NCBI RefSeq assembly: GCF_002192415.1
Contig: NZ_CP021780.1
Location: 3,658,001-3,722,000, forward strand
Source of the DNA: Paenibacillus donghaensis
Lineage (GTDB): Bacteria > Bacillota > Bacilli > Paenibacillales > Paenibacillaceae
Reading direction: 5' to 3'
DNA length: 64,000 nucleotides
A program made the position numbers and the translations under genes. The notes beneath the pieces are model-generated. The model did not search any database and was not told the origin of the DNA. It saw nothing but the letters and a program-made list of their open reading frames with translations. Shown here piece after piece: positions 17,613 to 26,337 of this stretch; the first letter of the stretch is position 1, and each line of letters begins with the position of its first letter.

Positions 17613-19016
17613 TTAATTGTATGGCACCAAAGATATGTCGCCTTCGCTGTAGATAAATCGGACGCGTTCTGTCGGGTCCTTGACAAACCTGGTATAACGG
17701 CCAATTACTATTTTGGAGCCGCCGTAAATCGTCTTTATCACTTCTACTCTGGCTCTGCCCGTGTCCTCAAGCATTCTTTCAATTTCCAGCACACGTTCCT
17801 TGATCCGCTTCTCTTCGCGCATATGCGACTGCTTGGTAGCATTAAGCTTCACGCGCAGCGCAACCTTATCAGGCGAGAGCTGTCCATTGTTCGCCAGCTG
17901 ATTAAGCAGGTACAGCGCCTTGGAGGTCTTGTCCTCATTGTCCAGCAGCTGACGCAGCTGCTGGCGCAGGTCATTGATCTCATTTCTCAGCTCCGGTACC
18001 ACACCGACTTCGATTACTGTAGTCGTGGACATGGAGTTGCCAATGGTGCGGGCTATGACCCGTTCGCCTGCCTGGATGGTTCCGCCGACAATCAGACCTT
18101 TGGCTCCGTTACATATGACATCTCTGCCTGCACGGATGTTCGAATGCATGATGCTCTGGGATACAACGACATCTTCGCCGGAAGTCACATTGCCGTCCTG
18201 AATGAATGACACCTTCACATTCTGGGCAGCACGGACCAGCCCTTTATTATATCCGATGATTCCGCCCGTAATCTCGATCGACCCGCCGGAAATCAGCTCT
18301 GCACCTTCCACACCGCCGACTACACGGATATCTCCGGCAGATTTGACCGTGAATCCGGTAAGCACATTGCCGCGGATGACAACCGTGCCCACAAAATCGA
18401 TATTGCCCGTGCTGTAGTCCACATCTCCGTTCACTTCATAAACCGGAAAGACGTTGATCTTCCCCTTCTCGGTAAGCGTAACCAGACCGTCGATTGCCGC
18501 ATACATGGAGGTTTCCTCGTTGTCGATCAATACATTTTTGCCGATTTTGAAACGGGCTTCTTTACCTGGCTTGAAGGCCAGCGGTTCACCGGTTACCGTC
18601 TTACCCGGCTTGCCGGGCTGGGGAGGAATAATCTGGGCAATCAGCTGTCCTCTGATTACATTGTGGAGCCGTACCAGGTCCTTATAATCAACTTTACCAT
18701 CCGCCTTCTCCAGCGGCTTGCGGTCTTCGCCCAAATCCATGGCAAAAACCATTCGTCCATCTGTGCCGTTCACCGCAGGCTCTCCAATTGCAATAGGTAC
18801 TCTGCTCGCAAAATATTCCTCAGGATTGCTGCAGATACGCCGCACCATATCATTCTGGATACCAAGAACAATGTTATGACTGCGCAGGAAGCTCTCCAGG
18901 TCTTCAGCCGTACAGGCGAATCCCTCTTCTTTCTTGGAGAACTGAAGGTAAGCGATCTCCTTGTCCTCCGAAAAAGAAACTTTCATGTATTGATTCAAAG
19001 CATAATGACCGATCAT
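17613..19016 (-). CDS. FapA (DUF342) family protein
   Basis: A 467-residue protein. The middle is a right-handed beta-helix-like region rich in Gly/Val/Ile repeats (V-N-G-D-V-D-Y-S-T-G-N-I-D-F-V-G-T-V-V-I-R-G-N-V, then repeats such as S-G-G-S-I-E-I-T-G-G-I-I-G), followed by a coiled coil (about 345-430). These are hallmarks of FapA/DUF342. Family members sit in flagellar or polar clusters in many bacteria; the molecular role is not firmly known. It follows sigD by 30 bases. Confidence 0.88.
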   Translation of the reverse strand: MIGHYALNQYMKVSFSEDKEIAYLQFSKKEEGFACTAEDLESFLRSHNIVLGIQNDMVRRICSNPEEYFASRVPIAIGEPAVNGTDGRMVFAMDLGEDRKPLEKADGKVDYKDLVRLHNVIRGQLIAQIIPPQPGKPGKTVTGEPLAFKPGKEARFKIGKNVLIDNEETSMYAAIDGLVTLTEKGKINVFPVYEVNGDVDYSTGNIDFVGTVVIRGNVLTGFTVKSAGDIRVVGGVEGAELISGGSIEITGGIIGYNKGLVRAAQNVKVSFIQDGNVTSGEDVVVSQSIMHSNIRAGRDVICNGAKGLIVGGTIQAGERVIARTIGNSMSTTTVIEVGVVPELRNEINDLRQQLRQLLDNEDKTSKALYLLNQLANNGQLSPDKVALRVKLNATKQSHMREEKRIKERVLEIERMLEDTGRARVEVIKTIYGGSKIVIGRYTRFVKDPTERVRFIYSEGDISLVPYN

Positions 19017-19046
19017 GTTATGCCCCCCTTAGTCACCGCCGCCCGG

Positions 19047-19835
19047 TTAATCGTTTTGCATAAGGAGATCACGGTTTTTCTCCAATGTTCCCCTCAGCCG
19101 CAAAATGGCCTTGGAATGAAGCTGCGAGATGCGTGAAGGCGACAACGACATGACCTCCGCAATTTCGCTTAAAGATAAATCCTCATAATATAAAAGGGAC
19201 ACTACGGTCCGTTCTTTCACCGTTAGTTTCTCAATGCCTTTGGTCAGCATATCGCGTAAATAGAACTCATTGACTTTGCGGTCCGGATTCTTGGCTTTAT
19301 CGTCCACCAGTATGGACATCCGGGTTTCGGATTCTTCTTCTCGGATGGGGTCTTCCAATGAGCATAGTGACATTACCGCCACATCTTGCAGCATATTTTG
19401 AAACTCCGGTTCGCTGATATTCAAATATTTACTCATTTCCTCGTCGCTGACAGAACGCAGATATTTCTGTTCCAGCTGCTGGTAGGCATCTTCGATCTTC
19501 TTGGCCTTCTCACGCACCGATCGGGGTACCCAGTCACTCTGGCGCAAGGAATCCAGAATCGCACCGCGCACCCGCCAGGAAGCGTAGGTCTGAAATTGCA
19601 GTCCCCGCTTGTAATCAAATTTCTCCATGGCGTCGATCAGACCCATAATGCCGTTGCTGGCCAGATCATCCTTCGATACATTTTTGGGCAAACCTACAGC
19701 CAGACGGCTTGATACATAATCTACAATATGGAGATAACTTTCAATCAGCTTCTTTTTGGCTTCGGGATCACCTTGCTCTTTCCACTGTTCCCATAACCTG
19801 TCTGTTTCCGGTTGAGAAGCTTTACGCTCGTTCAA
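19047..19835 (-). CDS. sigD: Flagellar RNA polymerase sigma factor SigD (FliA/WhiG family)
   Basis: A 262-residue sigma-28 factor that directs late flagellar, chemotaxis and autolysin genes. Region 2 shows F-Q-T-Y-A-S-W-R-V-R-G-A-I-L-D-S-L-R; region 4 shows L-S-L-S-E-I-A-E-V-M-S-L-S-P-S-R-I-S-Q-L-H. The start is TTG at 19835 after a GGAAGGG site. It lies at the far end of the fla/che operon, as in B. subtilis, where distance from the promoter limits SigD levels. A long stem-loop (19879-19925) occurs just upstream. Confidence 0.95.
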   Translation of the reverse strand: MNERKASQPETDRLWEQWKEQGDPEAKKKLIESYLHIVDYVSSRLAVGLPKNVSKDDLASNGIMGLIDAMEKFDYKRGLQFQTYASWRVRGAILDSLRQSDWVPRSVREKAKKIEDAYQQLEQKYLRSVSDEEMSKYLNISEPEFQNMLQDVAVMSLCSLEDPIREEESETRMSILVDDKAKNPDRKVNEFYLRDMLTKGIEKLTVKERTVVSLLYYEDLSLSEIAEVMSLSPSRISQLHSKAILRLRGTLEKNRDLLMQND

Positions 19836-19878
19836 TAGCTTTCACCCTTCCCAAAGTTTTGTCAGCGATACGTCTTAC

Positions 19879-19925
19879 GGCGAAGAGCTCCCCTACCTTG
19901 GGGGTAGGATAACCGGCTTTTCGCC
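19879..19925 (-). other. Long stem-loop upstream of sigD
   Basis: An outer stem GGCGAA/TTCGCC extends for about ten pairs with one mismatch on the minus strand, and an inner CCTACC pairs with GGTAGG around a short loop. No T-run follows, so it is not a normal terminator. It may protect the sigD end of the mRNA or modulate sigD translation or read-through. It borders a dispersed repeat segment at 19853-19880. Confidence 0.5.
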
Positions 19926-19936
19926 TCAGCACTCGC

Positions 19937-20353
19937 TTATTCTTCTTTCAGGTGACGAACGGCCTTGGCCAATTCTTCAGGATCTTTCATGGATACCAGC
20001 TTGGGAGGCTGCAGTGGCTTGAAATCCTCTGCTGCCGGTTCTTCCGGTCCCGGCTTTTGCTTAAGCAGGTTTAGCAGTTCCTCGTCTTCATCAGGTGCCC
20101 TGACATCCAGCTGGCCGCCAAGCGCATCCGCTGCGGAGTCTTGGTCCAAACCGGCTTCCTCGGGCGGTGCGGATGGTTGGAGGATAGAACCCAATACCCA
20201 TCTTAGCAGAAATGCAAGCAGAAACCACACGATAAAGGCAAAAACACCACGTGTCAAGCTAGTCATCAGTAAATTGTTGCTATATGTCACAAAAAAAGTG
20301 AATAAGAAGCCGATACATCCGGACAACACATTGATCAGCAGGTTACCTATCAT
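19937..20353 (-). CDS. Small membrane protein between cheD and sigD, unknown function
   Basis: A 138-residue protein with two N-terminal membrane helices (about 4-26 and 33-58: N-L-L-I-N-V-L-S-G-C-I-G-F-L-F and F-A-F-I-V-W-F-L-L-A-F-L-L-R-W) and an acidic, Pro-rich cytoplasmic tail ending in a short amphipathic helix (P-E-E-L-A-K-A-V-R-H-L). It starts two bases after cheD ends, so it belongs to the operon. No B. subtilis counterpart is known to me at this place. Function not recognised. Confidence 0.72.
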   Translation of the reverse strand: MIGNLLINVLSGCIGFLFTFFVTYSNNLLMTSLTRGVFAFIVWFLLAFLLRWVLGSILQPSAPPEEAGLDQDSAADALGGQLDVRAPDEDEELLNLLKQKPGPEEPAAEDFKPLQPPKLVSMKDPEELAKAVRHLKEE

Positions 20354-20355
20354 AA

Positions 20356-20853
20356 TTATAATTCCTTTGAGCCTTTTTGCACACTGCGGATAAACAAGAC
20401 TCCTGTGCTACAGGCGATTTCAATCGTACGGCCGTAGTTGCCGCCGGTGTCTTCAGCAATCAGAGGAATTCTTAACATCTCCAGGGCAAGCTTGCAGGAT
20501 TCCACATTCCGAGGCCCGATCCTCATGGTGTCGCTTCCTCCGGCAAAAGCAAACATTTGTGATCCCCCTGCCATCTTGGCCACGATCCGGCTGCGAATCG
20601 CGCCAAGCGCAAGCAATCTGTTCAAAAGCTCAGGCACAGCAGTATCGGCAAATTTTGCGATATTCAGTTGTCCTTCACGGGCAATATCAGAGGAGGGCAG
20701 CATAACATGCGCCATACCCGCCAGCTTCTTGCCCGGATCGAATAACGTCAACCCTACACAGGAGCCAAGCCCAGTGGTACGGATCAGGCTCACCTGGCTT
20801 CCTACATTCAGATCTGCCATTCCCACTTTAATAATGCTTTGTTCTTCAATCAT
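20356..20853 (-). CDS. cheD: Chemoreceptor glutamine deamidase CheD
   Basis: A 165-residue protein that deamidates chemoreceptor glutamines and binds CheC to adjust adaptation. The catalytic Cys and His are in T-G-L-G-S-C-V-G-L-T-L-F-D and G-M-A-H-V-M-L-P. It overlaps the cheC end by 8 bases, which suits a tight CheC-CheD pair. Confidence 0.96.
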   Translation of the reverse strand: MIEEQSIIKVGMADLNVGSQVSLIRTTGLGSCVGLTLFDPGKKLAGMAHVMLPSSDIAREGQLNIAKFADTAVPELLNRLLALGAIRSRIVAKMAGGSQMFAFAGGSDTMRIGPRNVESCKLALEMLRIPLIAEDTGGNYGRTIEIACSTGVLFIRSVQKGSKEL

Positions 20854-21472
20854 TATCGAAAGGAACTCCCAGCGATTTGAATATCTTCGGGAATGATTCC
20901 GGATCGGGAATGAGGAAAAATTGCCCTTCTATTTCGTTGTTTCCCTCCAGGAAGGTGGTATCAATCAACAGGGCGTCATCCCCCATCTGGCCAAATTGCA
21001 GCAGTCCATATCCCAAAATCGCCCCTGCCATATCCATAGCCAGCGCCGGGACCGTAGGGTACATCGTCAAGGAGGTGAAATCCGCCAGGGAAGACAGATA
21101 GGAGCCGGCCAGAATATTGCCGATTTCGCTGAGTGCGGACAACTCCATCTCACTAAGCTCTTCGGAAACTCCTACATCGATTCCGGCAATTCGGCTCAGC
21201 AGGTTCTTGGCCGCTTCAGGTGAAAGGATAAAGAAAAGATTGCCTGGAGCATCGCCTTCGACGCGCAGAAACACTGCATACACCAGTTCCTCCGCACCGC
21301 CGACCTTATCTGTAATTTCCTCGAAGTTCAGTAGCTGTACCTTGGGAACGGCCATGTCGATAGGCTTATTCAAGAGCTGGGACAACGCGGTGGCAGCGTT
21401 GCCGGCTCCAATATTGCCGATCTCCTTCAGCACATCCATTTTAAAATCCTTAAAATGCTTGAACAGCTCCAC
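20846..21472 (-). CDS. cheC: CheY-P phosphatase CheC
   Basis: A 208-residue CheC with both phosphatase motifs present: L-K-E-I-G-N-I-G-A-G-N-A in the first half and L-S-E-I-G-N-I-L-A-G-S in the second. It removes phosphate from CheY-P and is stimulated by CheD. The start is GTG, seven bases after GAGGG, which itself overlaps the cheW stop region. Confidence 0.96.
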   Translation of the reverse strand: MELFKHFKDFKMDVLKEIGNIGAGNAATALSQLLNKPIDMAVPKVQLLNFEEITDKVGGAEELVYAVFLRVEGDAPGNLFFILSPEAAKNLLSRIAGIDVGVSEELSEMELSALSEIGNILAGSYLSSLADFTSLTMYPTVPALAMDMAGAILGYGLLQFGQMGDDALLIDTTFLEGNNEIEGQFFLIPDPESFPKIFKSLGVPFDND

Positions 21473-21475
21473 GGG

Positions 21476-21937
21476 TTAGCCCTCTAAACTTTCCAACTGC
21501 ACGATTTCGCTCTTATTGAGCACCTCGGACAAGTTGAGCATGATCAGCAGACGGTCATCTCCGATTTTGGCCACCCCGTCCAGATACTTCGCTCGGATGC
21601 CGCCTACCACATCCGGAGGTGTGTCGATGGAATCTCTGTCCAGATCAATTACATCATTCGCCGAGTCCACGATAAATCCGGCTTCGATCTCGTTAACCGA
21701 GACAATAATGATGCGGGTCTGGTCGGTATACTCGGCCTCTTCGATGCCAAAGCGGCCGCGCAGATCAATTACCGGAATAACGACACCGCGTAAGTTGATT
21801 ACACCTTTTATGAAAGCGTAGGTCTTGGGAACACGGGTAATCGGCATCATGCGCTCGATCGTCTGCACCTTTTCCACTTCGATTCCGTATTCCTCTGTGC
21901 CTAATTTAAACACGATCACTTTAATCTCTTCAGCCAT
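21476..21937 (-). CDS. cheW: Chemotaxis adaptor protein CheW
   Basis: A 153-residue SH3-like adaptor that couples receptors to CheA. It shows V-F-K-L-G-T-E-E-Y-G-I-E-V and the typical G-V-I-N-L-R-G-V-V-I-P-V-I-D-L-R segment. GGAGGT precedes the ATG. It lies between cheA and cheC in the conserved order. Confidence 0.97.
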   Translation of the reverse strand: MAEEIKVIVFKLGTEEYGIEVEKVQTIERMMPITRVPKTYAFIKGVINLRGVVIPVIDLRGRFGIEEAEYTDQTRIIIVSVNEIEAGFIVDSANDVIDLDRDSIDTPPDVVGGIRAKYLDGVAKIGDDRLLIMLNLSEVLNKSEIVQLESLEG

Positions 21938-21964
21938 GGAATGAACCTCCTTGTTCTATCCTAG

Positions 21965-24037
21965 TTATTTAATGAAAGCGTTCGGATCAATGATGAGTGC
22001 AACCTGCCCGTCTCCGAGAATGGTAGCCCCCGAAATCCCCTGGATCTCAGGCAAATATTTGCCCAAATTCTTAATAACAATCTCATTCTGTCCAATGAAA
22101 TCCTGAACAGCCATTGCAACCAGACGCTCGCCCTTGCGGACCACCACAATCTCTGTTTCCTCTTCGGTGCTTTCATCAAAGTCAGCCACAGAGAACAGCT
22201 TGCTGAGGGAAACCAGCGGGATATGGGTGTTGCGGAACTCCACCATCCGGTTGCCGTGAATGGTACGAATCTTGGACTGCTGCACAATTCCGGTCTCGAC
22301 AATCGAAGACAGCGGAATCGCGTATTTCTCGGAGCCAAGCCGGATCAGCATAGCGGCAATGATCGACAGGGTGAGTGGAAGCTGTACCGAGAAGTTGGTG
22401 CCTTTGCCCGGGGTGGAATAGATCGTGACGTTGCCGCCGAGCGAAGAGATCTTCGATTTGACCACATCCAGCCCGACACCGCGTCCCGATACATCGGAGA
22501 TAACCTCGGCAGTGCTGAAGCCCGGAGCAAACAGCATTTGGTAGGCTTCATCATCAGACATGCCTGCGGCCTGTTCCTCGGTTAGGATGCCTTTTTTGAT
22601 TGCCGATTTCAACACCTTCTGCGGATAAATGCCTGTGCCGTCCTCTTCAATCTCAATGAACACATGATTGCCGCTGTGGAACGCCCGCAGGTGTACGGTA
22701 CCGGTCTCCGACTTGCCGGCAGCGACCCGGTCGGCAATCGATTCAATCCCATGGTCCACTGCGTTGCGCAGCAAATGCACCAGCGGATCGCCAATCTCAT
22801 CAATAACGGTGCGGTCAAGCTCGGTTTCCGCGCCGGTAACGATCAGGTCCACCTTCTTGTCCAGAGACTTGGCCAAATCGCGCACCATGCGGGGAAACCG
22901 GTTAAATACGGTATCCACAGGAACCATGCGCAGCTTCATGACAATATTCTGCAGGTCACCGCTGACACGGCCCATGTGCTCAACCGTTTCAGTCAGATCG
23001 CCGTTCTGAACCTCCGAAGCCAGCTGTTCCAGCCGCACCCGGTCGATCAACAGCTCGCTGAACAGGTTCATCAGCACATCCAGACGTTCAATATCCACCC
23101 GGATGGTCCGTGAAGGCGCTCCGCCGGTTTTGACCGGCGCAGTTCTGGCGCCCTCCTCACGGGCAGCCGAAACGTTCGCTGTTGCCGCAGGAGCAGCAGT
23201 TGCCGGTGCAGACTCGGCCGGTGCTGCTGTAGCTGCCGTCTCGGCTGCGGCCGTATCCTGTCCAAGCTGGCGCAGGGATTCCTGGTCAAGCGCTACCGCC
23301 GTCACATTCTCAATCTCTGAAAGATTGAGAATCATCGCCTGAATCTCCGGCGCCGCCTTCTGGGTTATGTAATAGAGCGAGAAGCCATAATCAAATTTCT
23401 CCTGCTCTATGTCCTGAACCGAAGGAAAGGATTTGACCACTTCACCGGAACGCTCCAGCAAATCAAACACCATATATGCGCGCACTGCTTTGAGTTGACA
23501 ATCCTTACGAATCGAAACGTCAACATACATGACCTGGTGGCCTTCCTGGATGGACTGCTCCAGTACGGAGAACTGGAATTCATCCAGCGCCATGGAGGTT
23601 TCGGTTGCAGGGGCAGCAGCGCTTGCCGCTGGAGCTGCTCCGCTGGCACTAGGAACTTCACCGCGAACAATCGCCTGGAGCGAGGCTACAATCTCTGATA
23701 CGTCAGCCTTGCCTTCCCCGCCAGCGGTAATATTCTCTACCATGGACTCCAGCGCATCCAAGCTTTTGAACAGCGTGTCAAAAATGAAATCCTGCATCTT
23801 CAGCTTGTTGTTGCGGACCAGATCGAGCACGTTCTCCATCTGATGCGTAAGTGATGCCAAATCCTCAAAGCCCATTGTAGCTGCCATACCCTTAAGTGTA
23901 TGGGCGGAGCGAAAGATTACCTGTACGATGCTCAGATCCTCAGGATTTGCTTCCAGTCCCATCATACTTTCATTCAGTGACTGCAGATGATCATTTGACT
24001 CATCAATAAACATGGATAAATATTGGTTCATGTCCAC
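21965..24037 (-). CDS. cheA: Chemotaxis histidine kinase CheA
   Basis: About 690 residues. P1 carries the phosphorylated His (S-A-H-T-L-K-G, residue 46 from the GTG start); P2 follows with an Ala-rich linker (about 175-195 and 305-340); then P3 dimerisation, P4 ATPase (L-R-N-A-V-D-H-G-I-E, G-R-G-V-G-L-D-V-V) and P5 CheW-like domain. The start is taken as GTG 24037, giving MDMNQYLSMFIDES as in B. subtilis CheA; GGAGG is nine bases upstream. The ATG two codons later is the alternative. Confidence 0.95.
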   Translation of the reverse strand: MDMNQYLSMFIDESNDHLQSLNESMMGLEANPEDLSIVQVIFRSAHTLKGMAATMGFEDLASLTHQMENVLDLVRNNKLKMQDFIFDTLFKSLDALESMVENITAGGEGKADVSEIVASLQAIVRGEVPSASGAAPAASAAAPATETSMALDEFQFSVLEQSIQEGHQVMYVDVSIRKDCQLKAVRAYMVFDLLERSGEVVKSFPSVQDIEQEKFDYGFSLYYITQKAAPEIQAMILNLSEIENVTAVALDQESLRQLGQDTAAAETAATAAPAESAPATAAPAATANVSAAREEGARTAPVKTGGAPSRTIRVDIERLDVLMNLFSELLIDRVRLEQLASEVQNGDLTETVEHMGRVSGDLQNIVMKLRMVPVDTVFNRFPRMVRDLAKSLDKKVDLIVTGAETELDRTVIDEIGDPLVHLLRNAVDHGIESIADRVAAGKSETGTVHLRAFHSGNHVFIEIEEDGTGIYPQKVLKSAIKKGILTEEQAAGMSDDEAYQMLFAPGFSTAEVISDVSGRGVGLDVVKSKISSLGGNVTIYSTPGKGTNFSVQLPLTLSIIAAMLIRLGSEKYAIPLSSIVETGIVQQSKIRTIHGNRMVEFRNTHIPLVSLSKLFSVADFDESTEEETEIVVVRKGERLVAMAVQDFIGQNEIVIKNLGKYLPEIQGISGATILGDGQVALIIDPNAFIK

Positions 24038-24071
24038 TAACGAGCACCTCCCCTTCGAGTTCGCTTTTCCG

Positions 24072-25418
24072 TTATTTAACGGCTTGCACCAGCCTTGGAG
24101 CAATTTCTTGCAACGGCAGGATATATTTGACACACTGCAGCTCCACTGCGGAACGCGGCATGCCGTAGACGACACAGGTCTCTTCACTCTCGGCAAAAGT
24201 GGAAGTTACGCCCGAGTCGTATAGAGCCTTCATCATCCTCGCTCCATCACTGCCCATTCCCGTCATGATGACGGCGTGGCGCTCCAGAGCAGTGAGTGGA
24301 ATCAGCGATTCGAACAGCACGTCCACCGACGGACGGTGGCCGTTGCGTGCCTCTTCTTTAGTCAGCGCAAGGGCATATTGTCCGCCCGTGGCTGGGACTA
24401 CCTCAATATGGAAGCCTCCCGGCGCTATATAGGCGGCGCCTTGCCGCAGGATCATGCCCTGCTCGGCTTCCGCCACTTCCAGCGGGCTGAACGTATTCAG
24501 GCGCTGGGCCAGCGATTTGGTGAAATTGGGCGGCATATGCTGCACAATGACTACCGGCGCCGGGAAATCCGCCGGAATATTCTCCAGCAGCGCCTTAAGC
24601 GCCCGCGGTCCGCCTGTTGAGCAGCCAACGGCAACCAGCTTGCTCAGACCGCCGGCTCGGCGGCTGGCTGCGGCTGGTGCCTGCGGCTGCGACGGTGCTG
24701 CCGGCGGCTGAGCCGCTGCCTTCCGGGTCTCCTTGGAGGCCCGGGGCTTGACCGGCTCGGCTGCTGGCTTCAGCGGCTTGCGGGCAACTTCCGGCTGCTG
24801 GGTTGTCTTGCCTTCCGGCAGCACCTTGCGTTCTGGCAACTGCCGCAATTCCGGCTTGCCGCGTGCAGGCAGCCCTGAGGCAGCCGGGGACATTCCGGGC
24901 CCGCTTCTACTGGTACCGGGAGAAGAAGCACTGCCCTTTGCCTGTGCAGCAGGCGGATGGGCTGTCTCCTGCACCGGCGGCGCCTTGAGCGCGGAGGCTC
25001 TTGCTTCCCGCTGCTGGCGGGCCAGCATAGCTTCATTCATCTGCTCCCGGAGTGACTCTCCAACTGCCGTAATATCCTGTGAGCTTGAGATTGAAGGCTT
25101 GCGAATGAAGTCGAATGCCCCCCACTCCAGCGCCAGGATCGTTTCTTTCATGCCTTCTTCATTGATGCCAGACACCATAATTACCGGCAGCGGATGCTCG
25201 GCCATCAGGATCTTGAGTGCTTCAAGCCCATTCATTTCCGGCATCTCCACGTCCATGGTTACCAGATCGGGGGACAACCGATTTACTTTGTCCAGTGCCT
25301 CGCGGCCATTCGCGGCGGTGGCCGTCACCTGAAAATTCTGATCCTGTTCTATTAAATCGGAAATGATCTTGCGCATAAATGCAGAATCATCAACAACTAA
25401 AACTTTATATGGCTTCAT
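24072..25418 (-). CDS. cheB: Chemotaxis methylesterase CheB with enlarged linker
   Basis: A 448-residue response regulator-esterase. The receiver domain (1-120) has D10, D11 and the phospho-acceptor D56 (T-M-D-V-E-M-P-E-M-N-G). The C-terminal methylesterase domain has G-C-S-T-G-G-P-R-A-L (Ser nucleophile), Q-H-M-P-P-N-F-T and M-T-G-M-G-S-D-G. Between them is a linker of more than 100 residues rich in Pro, Ala, Lys and Gln, much longer than usual, explaining the length (typical CheB is about 350). Confidence 0.95.
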   Translation of the reverse strand: MKPYKVLVVDDSAFMRKIISDLIEQDQNFQVTATAANGREALDKVNRLSPDLVTMDVEMPEMNGLEALKILMAEHPLPVIMVSGINEEGMKETILALEWGAFDFIRKPSISSSQDITAVGESLREQMNEAMLARQQREARASALKAPPVQETAHPPAAQAKGSASSPGTSRSGPGMSPAASGLPARGKPELRQLPERKVLPEGKTTQQPEVARKPLKPAAEPVKPRASKETRKAAAQPPAAPSQPQAPAAASRRAGGLSKLVAVGCSTGGPRALKALLENIPADFPAPVVIVQHMPPNFTKSLAQRLNTFSPLEVAEAEQGMILRQGAAYIAPGGFHIEVVPATGGQYALALTKEEARNGHRPSVDVLFESLIPLTALERHAVIMTGMGSDGARMMKALYDSGVTSTFAESEETCVVYGMPRSAVELQCVKYILPLQEIAPRLVQAVK

Positions 25419-25455
25419 ATCATTTCCACCTCTGTTTCCCGAATCTTTTGCTCCA

Positions 25456-26337
25456 TTATTTATTCCGTCTTAGCCACTTGTTGATGAATCCTTTGATGCC
25501 CTGTGGCTTCGCCGCTTGAGCATCCCCGCTGTTTATATACCGAACGGCCAGCCGCTGCACATCCTTGGCGGCGGAGCTGTTCGGGAAGAGCAGCGAGAAA
25601 GGAGTTTGCCGTTTGACGGCCTGGACCACATGCGGATCGGAGCTGATATATCCCAGAAATGAGACCTCCAGCTGCAGGAAACGCCGGGCTGCCATGCGGA
25701 TTTTGTCGCTGGTCATTGTGGCCTCGCGTTCATCGCCCGCTTGGTTGACAATCAGCCTGAAGGCAGTTTCGGGATAGGAGTTGTGCACAACCTTCATCAG
25801 TGCATAAGCATCGGTGATGGCTGTTGGCTCAGGCGTTGTAACTACCAGACAATCATCCGCTGATGTGATGAACTTCATCGTTTCCTTGGACAAGCCCGCT
25901 CCTGTGTCAAAGAGAATATAATCCATCTTGTCGGCCATAAGCGCAATCTGATCCGTGAAGTATTCCAGATCGCTATCCGTGAGCGAGAACAGCTCATCCA
26001 TCCCTGAGCCTCCTGCTATATATTGCAGCGAGTTCGGACCAAGCTGGATAATCTGGCCAATATCGGCCTCCCTCTTGAGCAGATGATACAGATTGTATTT
26101 CGCGGTCACCCCCATCAACACATCGATGTTGGCCATTCCGATATCGGCATCGAACAGCAGCACTCGCTTGCCCATTGCCTTGAGCGCCAGGGCGAAGTTA
26201 AGCGTGAAGTTTGACTTGCCTACACCGCCCTTCCCGCTGCATACCGTAATAATCCGCGCGGTGGCCTCACCGCCTGCTGCAGGCTTCAGGTCCTTGCTGG
26301 ATACAAGCTGTCTCAAGGATTGTGCCTGGTCCATCAC
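25456..26337 (-). CDS. flhG: MinD-like ATPase FlhG (YlxH), flagellar number/placement
   Basis: A 293-residue ParA/MinD-type ATPase. The deviant Walker A is S-G-K-G-G-V-G-K-S (about 34-42), followed by D-A-D-I-G-M-A-N-I-D and the F-D-T-G-A-G-L Walker B region. It works with FlhF to set flagellar position and number and interacts with FliM/FliY. Start codon GTG overlaps the flhF stop (GTGA); an ATG follows directly. Confidence 0.95.
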   Translation of the reverse strand: MMDQAQSLRQLVSSKDLKPAAGGEATARIITVCSGKGGVGKSNFTLNFALALKAMGKRVLLFDADIGMANIDVLMGVTAKYNLYHLLKREADIGQIIQLGPNSLQYIAGGSGMDELFSLTDSDLEYFTDQIALMADKMDYILFDTGAGLSKETMKFITSADDCLVVTTPEPTAITDAYALMKVVHNSYPETAFRLIVNQAGDEREATMTSDKIRMAARRFLQLEVSFLGYISSDPHVVQAVKRQTPFSLLFPNSSAAKDVQRLAVRYINSGDAQAAKPQGIKGFINKWLRRNK

